From Cheiracanthium punctorium (lineage: Eukaryota > Arthropoda > Arachnida > Araneae > Cheiracanthiidae): a stretch of 64,000 nucleotides of DNA. Under the pieces are notes generated by a model. It saw only the letters and a list, made by a program, of their open reading frames with translations. It ran no database searches and was not told the DNA's origin. Shown here in pieces: positions 1 to 9,205 of the stretch (position 1 is its first letter; the number at the start of each line of letters is the position of its first letter). The stretch covers positions 1-64,000 of the forward strand of contig JAWZYV010001803.1 in the NCBI GenBank assembly GCA_038373885.1, read 5' to 3'. The position numbers and the translations under genes are program-made.

Positions 1-417
1 TCGTAGAATATGCCTTTGTACTTGAAAACTCTTCATAGATGTTTTTCCGTTCAGTAGAACAGCCGTTCTTTACGTTTCGGGTGGAAGTAAATAACTTTAA
101 GCTCGGATCAATCGGTTTTTTTGGTGAGACCGTGCATAGTTTTTTTCCATAGGTGCTATCCTGTCATAATGTGCCCAGCTTTTAAGAGTTCTTCAACAGC
201 TCCTGTATTCAGTTGCCATGTGAACAAATCCGACGGAAAAAAACTGCAGGAATTGTCATTGGCATAACCATAGATGGTAGCTTGTGTGCTTTGTATTAGT
301 TTTCAATATCTGCAACTAGACAGTGGTAGAAGATTCCTGTGGAATTTGTAGACATGCGGGTGATAGAGGCTTTCGATGTGAACTGTAGCTATAAGATGGG
401 GATAAAAACTTCCTTCC
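1..417. other. AT-rich sequence without a recognisable gene
   Basis: I see no coding, RNA or repeat signal here. It lies beyond the stop codon of the repeat-bearing minus-strand frame that begins at 792. I found no clear polyadenylation hexamer on the minus strand close to that stop. Confidence 0.5.
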
Positions 418-792
418 TTAAGAGTGACTGACGCAGTCAGCCAGAAAACGCTCCAGAAGATCCCCGGGGTAATGTACTGGCAATGAGTGACTGACACAGT
501 CAGCCAGAAAACGCTCCAGAAGATCCCCGGGATAGAGTACTGGAAGAGGAGCGATGGACACCCACCGAGGAGGCTTTGGAGCGGCAGGTGCCCGCGGAAC
601 TACACTTGGCAAACAGTGACTGACGCAGTCAGCCAGAAAACGCTCCAGAAGATCCCCGGGGTAGAGTACTGGCAATGGAGCGACGGGCACCCACCGAGGA
701 GGCTTTGGAGGGGCAGGTGCCCGCTCCGGAGCTGCTACGTAAGAGTCCACTCCTGAGCTAGCCACACTAAAATAATCGTCAACAGACGACAT
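418..792 (-). CDS. Candidate exon or small protein with in-frame repeats, unknown function
   Basis: A 124-codon frame reads leftward from an ATG at 792 to TAA at 418-420. It starts MSSVDDYFSVASSG and then carries two 43-residue repeats and a 21-residue third, each holding LYPGDLLERFLADCVSH. The repeats contain APPKPPRW; the first fits an SH3-type PxxPxR pattern, while the second has AAPKPPRW and loses it. The DNA is much richer in GC than its flanks. Repeat lengths of 63 and 129 bp are multiples of three, so the frame is kept. A possible splice acceptor (CTAAGCAG then A-ATG) sits just before the ATG on this strand. An 89-codon frame on the other strand is also open, so strand is not certain. 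No family is recognised; there is no signal peptide or membrane segment. It could equally be a non-coding satellite with fortuitous frames. Confidence 0.35.
   Translation of the reverse strand: MSSVDDYFSVASSGVDSYVAAPERAPAPPKPPRWVPVAPLPVLYPGDLLERFLADCVSHCLPSVVPRAPAAPKPPRWVSIAPLPVLYPGDLLERFLADCVSHSLPVHYPGDLLERFLADCVSHS
423..743. repeat. Local tandem repeat, 63-bp and 129-bp units
   Basis: Three units begin with AGTGACTGAC at 423, 486 and 615. The first is a 63-bp short form; the next two are 129 bp and differ at only a few positions. All share the CGCTCCAGAAGATCCCCGGG block. The low divergence points to recent duplication. Confidence 0.85.
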
Positions 793-1696
793 TCTGCTTA
801 GCTCGGATAAAGTTCAGAAGTACAGTCAGAATAATGAGTCGTGAAAAACGGTGAGAGCAGTTACTTTGTATTACACAATAAGCAGTTGATGTTTGAAATT
901 CGTTGAAAGTTTAAAAGTAAGCGTAAAACAGTAGTTTATCCGTAAAAATAATATGTTGAAGAAAATACAAGAAGTCAGTATAGTTATAAACGAGCAACTT
1001 TTCACATCAAAAATCGAAGAAATCGCAGAGTTTATTCGCAAATGTTCGCCTTTCCAACTCACACTTTAAAAAGCTTAGTTAGAAATGATATGTGTATTTG
1101 ATTGTTGCAAATTTTTGGAGTTCACAATAATATATCACACTCAGGTTCCTAACAATGGAAACGCAAGTTGTGAGGCTCCTTAACAATGTCAAATTCCGAA
1201 TTAAAACAATGTGTAAAGTTATTCTTTCGATTCAATTTATTCATTGTTAAAAAACATGTATCTTTAGACCTGCTAATTGAGCGTCAGACTGCATTTTCAG
1301 TACGTTTATATTATTGTAAGAAGTACAAAGTACTTTTGAACATACTGTGCGGTGAGCTCTAGTGGTACAATACTCCTCGCTTGTAACATATTCTTTGTTA
1401 AGTTATAAATCGACTTTGATCATGATGATTTAAGTCTTGCACTTGTTTGTAAATCCTGGCTTTCATTAGACAGCACAACCAAAGACAATGAATTGGTTTT
1501 TGATCACAACATGGCTGCAATTCTGTATATCGTATTTCAGAATCCGGAATTTTCCTTTATTTCCTGACATTATTTTGACTAGGGAAACTTCTTGTTACTT
1601 CACCAACTGTAAACTGGAAAATTCCAGTCATTCCAAATAAAGTTCCATTTTCCATTCAGGAAGCAACTTCTTAGGGTTTTTTTTTTTTTTCAAATG
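793..1696. other. AT-rich sequence, no gene seen
   Basis: No open frame above background and no repeat ends. A T-run at about 1678-1690 precedes the SINE to its right and is where a minus-strand SINE would carry its tail. Confidence 0.5.
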
Positions 1697-1925
1697 GCGA
1701 GCCTTAACAATGCCTTGGAGCATTGGCCACCGCTAAGGCCGCAGTTGTTGGTCACTTTATTAGAGGGGCCCCTAGTAGGTGGACCAACGTTGCGCCCTAT
1801 GAAGGGACGGACACAATGACATCCACGCCTAGTCGGGGATCGAACTTCGATCGCCGGGAGTTGAACCGGAAACCGTACTACGGGGCTTTATCCACCACAC
1901 AAGCTGGTCGGCAGGAAATTCTCAG
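1697..1925 (-). mobile_element. tRNA-derived SINE, family S4
   Basis: Read on the minus strand, the right end has a tRNA-like head with a B box of the form CCGGTTCAACTCCC and an A-box-like GTGGTGGATAAAG about 35 bases before it. The body includes a CCCTTCATAGGG-type block. A diverged second copy lies at 47430-47640 with the same head and body in the same orientation. The T-run just left of 1697 is the A-tail of the minus-strand element. A 68-codon plus-strand frame here is incidental. Confidence 0.7.
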
Positions 1926-2143
1926 TTAAATAAGTGAAAATAACATGTAAATTTCAGCTATACACCAGTTAATTTCAGGATGCAAATTTACAGTGCACGC
2001 GTATTTAATATATTTTTGTGTTATTAACAAAATTTGTGTAAAATGAAAGTACACTTTTACAAATTTTTCGAACCACTTAAAAGTGCCGTCATCAGAGAAT
2101 GTGACACGTCAGATACACAAGAATACACCCTAGACGCATATGC
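1926..2143. other. Spacer between SINE and hAT-like MITE
   Basis: AT-rich, no recognisable feature other than the target site at its right edge. Confidence 0.4.
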
Positions 2144-2632
2144 CAGAGGTTCCCAAACTGTGTGCCGCGGCACCCTGGGGTGCCGTGGAGATAATCAAGA
2201 AATGTCTAAGTTTTGGGGGAGCATAATGAAAAAAATTCCTTTAAACCGATATTTCACAAAAAAGTTTGCCAGTCCGATGATCAAGTAGGCAAAACAAAAA
2301 TATTTTAGTCAAGTTCGAGAGAGTTTCGGTGTCCAGTCGCCTCTATTTTACAGGAACTCCCTGAAATATGGGGAGGGGGGGCAACATTCTATATCCCTTT
2401 TTCAAGATAGTGTAATAGTAAGCCCAATAAACATAAAAGAAACAATGAAGAATGTATCCAAACTGCTTCATTCTAACCTTCATATTCATATTGCTTTAAA
2501 TGTAACCTGCCCCGAAACGTTTTCAGCCTGAGAAGGGTGCCCCGAAATGATTTTTAGCCTGAAAAGGGTGCCCCGAAATGTTTTTAGCCTGACAAAAAGT
2601 TTGCCAGTCCCAAAAAAGTTTGGGAACCCCTG
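2144..2632. mobile_element. hAT-like non-autonomous transposon (MITE), 489 bp
   Basis: The terminal inverted repeats read CAGAGGTTCCCAAACT at the left and, reverse complemented, CAGGGGTTCCCAAACT at the right. This CAGRGGTTCCCAAACT form is typical of hAT elements. The flanking 8-mers GCATATGC (2136-2143) and GTCTGTGC (2633-2640) match at 5 of 8 positions, as expected for a decayed 8-bp target duplication. A subterminal block AAAAAGTTTGCCAGTCC occurs at both about 2260 and 2594. There is no transposase frame. Confidence 0.75.
2509..2598. repeat. 30-bp tandem repeat inside the hAT-like MITE
   Basis: Three copies of a 30-31-bp unit containing GCCCCGAAATG and TTTTTAGCCTGA lie just inside the right terminal repeat. 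Subterminal short repeats in hAT elements are often transposase-binding sites; that role is inferred here. Confidence 0.8.
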
Positions 2633-2796
2633 GTCTGTGCAATAGACGGCGCGTCCGGCAACCTGGCATGTGCACAAGATTATTATCACCTCCGTCAAAA
2701 TAGTCACGTGGTATATCCTTATTACTGTGCTGCATATCTGCGCTATAGGATGCGCTGTCCACAGTATTAGATGCCCGTGATCAAAAACCACAGCTC

Positions 2797-3312
2797 TTAA
2801 CCTTTTAACGCGCAGTGTTCCTGCTCTGGGAACACCAAACTCTGACGTTTTGACTATCGCCAGTCGCGAAGAATAGATTGGATTTCTATAAAAATAGTAT
2901 CAAGTGACATAGCTCCACGAGAATCCTTTACTTTTTAGCACGTCAATTCCCGTAAAAAATGGTCACGATTATTTTTAACAGCTTTGACATCTGCTGAAAA
3001 ATGGAAGAATGCGAGAACAGCTGGATAGATTGCCCAATGCTGAAAAAAGGGCAGCTGTTGCCATCGCTCGACCTAACTGCCAGCTAGATGGCGGACGATC
3101 GAAACGTTCATTACGTGCCACAGGTATAGAGACCCTTTTTATAGAGACCCTTTTAAGCCGCACAGCCAGCTGCCGTCAATAAAGGGTCTCTAGATCTGTG
3201 GTACGCGATGAACGTTTCGATCGTCCGCCATCTTGCTGGTAGTTAAGTCGAACGATGACAACGGTTGCTCTTTTTTTCAGCAATGGGAAAGGGTTGCACC
3301 TCAAAGGGTTAA
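2797..3312. mobile_element. piggyBac-like foldback MITE with TTAA ends, 516 bp
   Basis: TTAA at 2797-2800 and 3309-3312 flank ends reading CCTTTTAACG and, reverse complemented, CCCTTTGAGG; TTAA target duplication with CCCTTT-type ends is the piggyBac hallmark. Inside, two arms of about 106 bp (3033-3138 and 3181-3286) are inverted copies around a roughly 42-bp loop. Each arm has a CCGCCATCT/AGATGGCGG block resembling a YY1 site. A TATAGAGACCCTTTT motif is duplicated at 3125 and 3141. No coding capacity. Confidence 0.75.
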
Positions 3313-3313
3313 C

Positions 3314-3394
3314 GTATTTATGCTATGCTCAAGAAGTAGCATAGCATAAATACTGTAGAGTAGTTAGGCTATGATACTCTGCATAGAGTATCAT
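3314..3394. repeat. Two adjacent perfect hairpins
   Basis: The first has 16-bp perfect arms (3314-3329 and 3338-3353, GTATTTATGCTATGCT) with an 8-base loop. The second has 10-bp perfect arms (3371-3380 and 3385-3394, ATGATACTCT) with a 4-base loop. They start 2 bp after the TTAA end of the piggyBac-like MITE. The stems are too short for a typical microRNA precursor; they may be the end of another element. Confidence 0.8.
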
Positions 3395-3639
3395 TAGAAA
3401 AAAATCGAAAAAAGTAGAAAAAAATAGTCTTTATTACATTTTTAAATCCTTTTGAAAAAAAAATCTTTAACGTGGTACAATTCTCCCCTGTCCAGTGTTT
3501 CATTGATTCCTGAAAAGCCTTGATTTCGTGACTAGAATGGTTTCTAACATGTCCATTCCGTGTGCAGTTGCTAAGATGAACATCTTGTCTTATTCGTATA
3601 CATTTACTGTTTAAACATAGTCCTATTTCATATTGGGAA

Positions 3640-3985
3640 GCACGGTGTATATAAGGGGGAGGGGGGTGGATAAGGAGGTCTGGACCCCCCCCTTAATCTA
3701 CGCACACGCGTTAAATATTCGTAAATATTCACCGTTCGAGTGTATCATTTCGGATTGTGGAGATTCGAGTGTAGAATTCGGTAAAAAATATTTAAACTTT
3801 ATAAAAAATTCGAAAACTTATTAAAAGTTCTAAATAAAGTTCTATATTAAAAGTTCTAAAAATTGTATTAATTTTGTAAATTCAGTAAGTTAGTGCTTAA
3901 TAATCACAATTTACTGTAGAGGATTTCAAAATTTTTTGTGTTTCTGAAAAATTTTACCAAATATTTGTAATAAAAATACTTTTTA
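3640..3985 (+). repeat. Dispersed repeat, copy 1 (partner at 15950-16275)
   Basis: The block runs from GTATATAAGGGG through CTTAATCTACGCACACG into an AT-rich tail containing TTTACCAAATATTTGTA. The reverse complement of 15950-16275 shows the same order of blocks (GTATATAAGGG, CTTAGTCTACGCACA, TTTACCAGATATTTATA). The two are diverged copies in opposite orientation. This copy has an extra G-rich insertion near 3655-3680. Class unknown. Confidence 0.6.
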
Positions 3986-4253
3986 ACAAAAAAGTAAAGC
4001 GTCGTAAAACTCAAAAGCAAAAAATATTAAACCTTTTTACTTCCTTGTACGTAGTATAAGGAAGTAATGTGATCCCGAAAAATTTTGGGGGCCAAATTTC
4101 GACAAAAAAACCGATTTTGACTACCTCTAAATTGAATTAAAAAAATTTTTTCGATGCATCTCATCGTAGGCTAGCATGCACGATCATATTAACGCGTCTG
4201 CAACTCATTTTGACCAGCGGCGAGTCTACTGTGGCCAGTTTTTCCATGCCGTC

Positions 4254-4280
4254 TGTACGTACGTACGTACGTATGTATGT
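4254..4280. repeat. (GTAC)n microsatellite
   Basis: About six GTAC/GTAT units immediately before the first 173-bp monomer. Confidence 0.9.
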
Positions 4281-4799
4281 AACTCGCATATCTCAAAAAC
4301 TATTGGTCGTAGAATGTTGAGATTTGATATTTAGGATTGTTCTATGATCTAGTTGTGCACCTCCCCTTTTGGTGGCAATCGAATGGATAGTTTATGTACA
4401 GGACCGCCCAAAAGATTCGAAATACATTACGCTCTATGGGCCGAAATTCATTAAACTCGCCTAACTCAAAAGCTATTAGGCGTAGAATGTCGAAACTTCA
4501 TATTTTGGATAGTTGTAACATCTAGTAGTGCACCTCCCCTTTTGGTTCCATTCGACTGGATAGTTTATCTACAGGACTGCCCAAAACATTCGAAATACAT
4601 TACGCTCAATGGGCCGAAATTCATTAAACTCGCATATCTCAAAAACTGTTAGGCGTACAATGTTGAAACTTTATATTTAGGATTGTTGTAATATCTAGTT
4701 GTGCACCTCCTCTTTCGGTTCCATTCGACTGAATAGTTTATCTACAGGACCGCCCAAAAGATTCGAAATACATTACGCTCTATGGGCCGAAATTCATCA
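4281..4799 (+). repeat. Tandem array of 173-bp monomers
   Basis: AACTCGC starts at 4281, 4454 and 4627, giving an exact 173-bp period for three monomers. Each has the order TCTCAAAAACTATT, GTTGTGCACCTCC, TTTACAGGAC-like, AATACATTACGCTCTATGGG. Related monomers recur at 9206-9930, 11168-11640, 26520-26690 and 42740-43145. The period is close to a nucleosome repeat, as in many satellites; any function is unknown. Confidence 0.85.
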
Positions 4800-5280
4800 A
4801 AGCGCTTTTTAGAGGTATTGGGCTATTTCAAACGACTCAGAAGTGATACATGCTGTAAAGAGTTAGAAAATGAATTTCTCCATTAAAAAAAGTGTCTTTA
4901 TCATTTATAGTTCTGCTACAGGAACACTCAAAAGATTTCCAATACATTACGGTCAATGGCAATTTTAGGGGCATTCATCCATTTCAAGCACAATACCGTC
5001 CTACCACATAAGTTAGGTAATGATCCGACCACGGTCACGTGCCTCCCTCAAGAACTATGCCAAAAGTCGCCAAGCTTGGCGACTTTTGGTGTACGTGTGT
5101 GCATATTTAACTCTCAAATCTCAAAAACTATTATGAAATTTCATATATAAGAATGTTGTAACAGCTAGTTGTGCATCTCGATTTTTGGTTCCAATCTACT
5201 GGAGAGTTTATTTACAGGACCACCGGAAAGAATTTCAGTACTTTAATGTCTATGGACATCTTCAATATAATACTACTGTA
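4800..5280 (+). repeat. Diverged monomers of the same 173-bp family
   Basis: Blocks CTACAGGAACACTCAAAAGAT with AATACATTACGGTCAATGG (about 4915-4960) and GTTGTGCATCTCG with TTTACAGGACCACC (about 5168-5225) keep monomer order but are degraded and unequal in length. A short palindromic GCCAAGCTTGGC occurs near 5070. Confidence 0.6.
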
Positions 5281-5534
5281 GATAGTCATTGTTTGGAACA
5301 TGCCCAAAATCTCGCCGTCTGTCCTCGACCTTGGCGAGTTTTGGCGAAATATCGCCAAATTTGGCGATAGTCATTCATTTGGTCCATGCCCAAAGTATCG
5401 CCATTTGTCATCGTTCTTGGCGAGTTTTGGCGAAATATCGCCAAATTTGGCGATAATCTGTCATTGTTTGGTTCATGCTTAAAATCTCGAAAAATGTCGT
5501 CGACATTGACGAGTTTCGCCGAAATATCGCCAAT
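5281..5534. repeat. 85-86-bp tandem repeat rich in TTGGCGA
   Basis: Unit starts (GATAGTCATT, GATAATCTGTCATT) fall at 5281, 5366 and 5452. Each unit holds TTGGCGAGTTTTGGCG and CGCCAAATTTGGCGA, so the units are themselves partly palindromic. Overlapping frames of 60-90 codons on both strands are a by-product of the repeat. Confidence 0.85.
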
Positions 5535-5560
5535 TTTTGGCGCCAAATTTGGCGCCAAAA
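5535..5560. repeat. Perfect 26-bp palindrome with two GGCGCC cores
   Basis: The segment is its own reverse complement; its two halves are TTTTGGCGCCAAA and TTTGGCGCCAAAA. TTTGGCGC matches the E2F consensus, but in this repeat context that is probably coincidental. Confidence 0.85.
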
Positions 5561-6030
5561 ATTATTTCGTATTTTGTATAACTCTAAAACTAACCCGTAG
5601 ATTTTTTAACTTTTGTATTTAGAACTATTGTAATATCTAACTGTTTTCAATATCTTATTTGACAGCAATCGACTGAGAATTTATTTACAGGGTGAGCCAA
5701 ATGACTTCTAATACATTGAGGTGTATGGATGCATTCAATTAATGAAAGTCTGTGGTCAATGACTACTTTGGCTATCCCCAAAATCTCGCAGACTATCTCA
5801 AGTTATTCGGCTTTTGGTGAAATATCGCCAAATAAAGTGTCAGAAGGAAATCTTTCAAATTGAACTCAGCTTGGCGATATCGAAATATTTGGCTGGAAAT
5901 CGCTAAACCTTACTATTATTGATATTTTATCTCTTTCAAAGAAATACATTTAGAGGAAGTGCGTCGAAAATATTTTTGATCTAATGGACGTGCAAGGAAG
6001 TCATGTGTTGGACACATCAGATTTTTTTAA
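5561..6030 (+). repeat. Last degraded monomer and right inner end of the large element
   Basis: A monomer trace continues to about 5740 (ATTTACAGGGTGAGCC, AATACATTGAGGTGTATGG). The stretch then becomes AT-rich up to the inner inverted repeat at 5989-6001. Confidence 0.5.
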
Positions 6031-6642
6031 TTAACCTTAATAGCTAAGTTCTTAAACTAATGTAAGTATACCTAAGTAATTTTGTATCGGTGCCAAACAA
6101 CCAATGAACAAAGATCACTAAATTGCCTAAATCTCCATTCTTAATAGGAGTAATTTATTGTTCACACACAGATTTTAATGCTGAGTTGTGTACGGGGAAA
6201 TCGCGATTCTACCGGGCCTGCTTGTGCACTCCGATGAGTCAACCAAAGAGGCCTAGGGATGCTCACTTATTGGTTCCAGCACTTAGATACGTCATCTAAC
6301 GGCGGAATCTAACCAATGAGGAAACGTCAGTAGGCCTCTTTCGGAGTGCACAAGCAGGCCCGCTAGAATCACGATGTGTATTACAAAGTAGGTTGTGTAT
6401 TACAAAGTAGACCTCTCTGCATTTCTGCGAAAGCTCGTTGATCGTGAGTGACGTACGGAGAGCGCATTTTTAGGAATGTTAATGTTTATCGCCGGAGATT
6501 TCACGTTGCATTGTTAATTTGATTTGATTATTTCTTTAAATTTAAGGTAATTTAGTGATCTTTGTTCATTGGTTGTTTGGCACCGATACAAAATTACTTA
6601 GGTATACTTACATTAGTTTAAGAACTTAGTTATTAAGGTTAA
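6031..6642. mobile_element. TTAA-flanked foldback MITE, 612 bp, nested
   Basis: TTAA at 6031-6034 and 6639-6642 bounds inverted arms of about 110 bp (6031-6139 and about 6540-6642) with only a few differences. Both read, inward, TTAACCTTAATARCTAAGTT and then GTATCGGTGCCAAACAACC. TTAA duplication and a CCTTAA end suggest a piggyBac-like or other TTAA-specific element. It sits between the body and right arm of the 3968-6720 element, so it inserted later. Confidence 0.7.
6194..6375. mobile_element. GGGGCC-type MITE, copy 1, nested in the TTAA MITE
   Basis: Ends read ATCGCGATTCTACCGGG and, reverse complemented, ATCGTGATTCTAGCGGG, both continuing GCCTGCTTGTGCACTCCGA. A sister copy lies at 14355-14540. 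Its outermost bases are altered (GGGGAAATCG on the left), so the target site is unclear. A 19-bp tandem duplication (TGTGTATTACAAAGTAG) follows at 6374-6409. Confidence 0.7.
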
Positions 6643-6720
6643 TTAAAAAAAAAGGTTTATTATTTTTTGCTTCTGAGTTTTTCGGCGGTTTAATTTTTTG
6701 TTAAAAAGTTTTTATTTTAT

Positions 6721-7244
6721 ATTTTTTGTGGCTATAAACACAAATTAACAGCTTAGTGACGTCAAATTGAGCAAGCGAATTCTTTACATTCATCTGTGTA
6801 CGTCCCACAGTAGCTAGAATTAAAAAATAACTATTACGCATGCACGAAAATTCAAGAAATTTCGGATCTTTCAACAGTTCTGAAATATCCAATTTGCAAT
6901 ATTTGACGCATTATCATACCTCCAAAAAAAAAAAAAAAAAAACATCACCAAGCGGTACACATTTCCTTATGGTTGCCAGTTAAAACTACCACCGACAGGG
7001 TACTTCACTCCCGCTGAACATCGCCCACGATGGCGCCAGAACAAACACTATAAATGAACATTAAAATGTAAACAGCACCGGATACGGAACATAGACCAGT
7101 TCTTTTTAGCTGTATGAATTTCGAAAAAAAATTAACAAATTGAATTTCGGAAATTTTAATAACATTCAAATACTCTTTTGCGAAACGGCAAACAAAAACA
7201 AAATGTGTGCGTGGGATCTACACATTCGCGTGCATTAAAATCAT
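6721..7244. other. AT-rich sequence, no gene seen
   Basis: Contains an A-run of about 18 at 6926-6943. No repeat ends or coding signal recognised. Confidence 0.45.
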
Positions 7245-7640
7245 TTATGTCCCGTAGTGGACAGGGCGCTAAACTCCGTTCCCATAAGAACACAGCAAGT
7301 GAAGCAGCATCTGGCTTGGCCAGTGCTTGGGAGGGACTTCCCCCTCTCGGCCCGTCCGCTGTGGAACCGTGTACGCTAATGGGAGCTGGTGCACGTAAAA
7401 TCCGTCGTGGCTCCAAAGTCCTCCAAGTTGTTAAACGATACCTCTGGGGGTGCCGATTTCAGGGGGTTGGTCCCTCCTCTGGAATGGGTTCAAAATTACG
7501 GGACCCCGAGCTAAGACGGACTTCCTCCCACTGGGGCTCATTGAAATGGAAGCCGCTCCTTCGGCCCATCGCCTGCCTAAATAGGGGGATCTGTCACCGC
7601 AACGCGGTTGCCAGAGGGCATTAGCAACAACAACAACAAA
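7245..7640 (+). repeat. GC-rich dispersed repeat ending in (CAA)n
   Basis: A sharply GC-rich block ends with GGTTGCCAGAGGGCATTAG followed by (CAA)4, which looks like the 3' tail of a retroposon. A 148-codon plus frame and an 86-codon minus frame are open here because GC-rich DNA has few stops; neither resembles a known protein. No convincing A and B boxes are seen. It could be an old SINE or the 3' end of a LINE. Confidence 0.45.
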
Positions 7641-8388
7641 ATCATTTATTCAAAATTAAAGCATCGGCGCATATGTACGTAAATTCAGAACTACAAAAAA
7701 TCTTAAAAGAATTTTAACAAGCGAAAACAAAAGCACACATATGTGCTGTGTACTGTGAACGAAGATGTATAGGTGGTTTAATGTGCAATTTTAACGGTGA
7801 CGTGAAAACGTCGCCAATATCACTTGCAATGGACGATATCGATACGAGGCTATTTCAATCACGTGTCGGTGGAAAATACAAATTTGAACTAATCAGATTG
7901 AAACATTGCGTGTCAACTAATACTACATTTTAAGTTGATTGGTTGGAGGTCACGTGTTGTCTGAAAAATGTAAGCCTTACACACGCGACGTTACACGGAC
8001 ACCGCCCATTTAAAAAAAAATCAACTCTTCTCGTAATAGCATCTAACAAATATCGATTCAAGAGCTTATATGCCTCGTTAGAGCTTCTATTTTACTTTAT
8101 GAAAACTATAAAATTTAAGGAATATTACATTTTTACGAGGAAAAAGAAAAAGATCTCTAAACGAGCTGGCATTTAAAAAAAAAAATAGCTATTTAAATGT
8201 CATATTTTATGCGTGTTCATACATTATAATCAGTGAGTGAAAAATCAATCATCCCCTGTTTTCCTACCCTTAGGATTGGAATATTTTTTCCAAATCTATA
8301 TGGGACCAATTTCGGGGTATACCCTTTCCAGTAAAAAAAGAATTATCAAAATCGGATTACTCTGTAAAAAGTTATGCGTGATCATACA
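7641..8388. other. AT-rich sequence, no gene seen
   Basis: Several short frames (60-87 codons) occur at the background rate. Nothing recognisable. Confidence 0.45.
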
Positions 8389-8390
8389 TA

Positions 8391-8429
<39 letters not shown>

Positions 8430-8430
8430 C
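8391..8430. repeat. (TA)n microsatellite
   Basis: About 20 TA units with one G interruption. Confidence 0.95.
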
Positions 8431-8829
8431 GCGTCGACCTGAGAACCTCCTCCGTTTTTCGTCGGTTAACAAAGAAGCGCGTGCATCTGAAAAACATTAA
8501 AAACCACGGAAATTAAGCCAGTTTAATGCCAAATATATCTATCTGTAATAATAAAAATGAATGTTCTCCAGACAAATCTACAGAAAGCAGAGCTTTGAAA
8601 ATTTGAGCATGACTGAGCCCATAACTTCGGTAAAGTGCACCTGAGGCTCAGAATTTTGAAATTTTAACTACTTTTCTAACTATTAATTAAAAGCCGTTTT
8701 ATCGCCCGCACAAAATGATTTATGCTTTTAAAATAAAGCAAAAATTCTATTTGCAAAATCACATGCATTTGAAAAACATGGAAATTATGTTGATTTTACG
8801 CCAAATTAAAAAGCATAAGTAAAGAAAAG

Positions 8830-9001
8830 GGTACTTACGTATTATACCGGCGGTCCGCCAAGACAAGCGATTTTTTGCCGAAATAAATGCCGGGCACATG
8901 AAATTATTAATGGTTTTGAATACGATTGGCAACAGTTTGGCAACTCATTTGACGAAAAAACAGTTTGGCAGGAATGACCGCCGGGATAATACGTAAGTAC
9001 C
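8830..9001. mobile_element. 172-bp MITE with perfect 8-bp target duplication
   Basis: AAGAAAAG is present exactly at 8822-8829 and 9002-9009. Terminal repeats read GGTACTTACGTATTAT then CCGGCGGTC on both strands with one mismatch, and partial symmetry continues to the middle. An 8-bp duplication fits hAT, P or Merlin elements; the GGT terminus does not decide between them. Confidence 0.85.
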
Positions 9002-9205
9002 AAGAAAAGTCCAGATGTGTTTCTTAAAGTTCATAAATTTCCAAATCCTACCAATAATATAAATGTGTACGTTTGTGTGTTTGGATGTTTTTGACTGAAT
9101 CACACAAAAATGGTTGAAAGGATTTGGAAAAATTTGTAATGAAAATAGCTTATGCCCTGGATTAACATACAGGCAGCCTTTCAAGCATATAGCATAAATA
9201 ATTCT

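Larger units (their letters stand above)
3968..6720. mobile_element. Large inverted-repeat-flanked element with nested insertions
   Basis: Arms of about 72 bp at 3968-4038 and 6646-6720 are inverted copies with mismatches; both contain AAGCAAAAAATA in one orientation. Just inside, ACTTCCTTGTACG (4039-4051) pairs with CGTGCAAGGAAGT (5989-6001) as a second inverted repeat. The left one also folds locally with AAGGAAGT at 4057-4064. The interior is almost entirely tandem repeat. The right arm is separated from the body by a later 612-bp TTAA MITE. No transposase is present and I could not define a target duplication, so the class is unknown. Confidence 0.6.

Noticed and set aside
3314..3353. microRNA precursor
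   Set aside because: A 16-bp stem with an 8-base loop is too short for a standard precursor.
5185..5622. Several overlapping 60-90-codon frames
   Set aside because: Produced on both strands by the 85-bp tandem repeat.
4254..5730. CRISPR-like array
   Set aside because: Monomers are contiguous, 173 bp long and without short repeats separated by unique spacers; the genome is an animal's.
7178..7624. 148-codon plus-strand frame as a gene
   Set aside because: It coincides with a GC-rich dispersed repeat ending in (CAA)n, low stop density explains it, and the opposite strand is open too.
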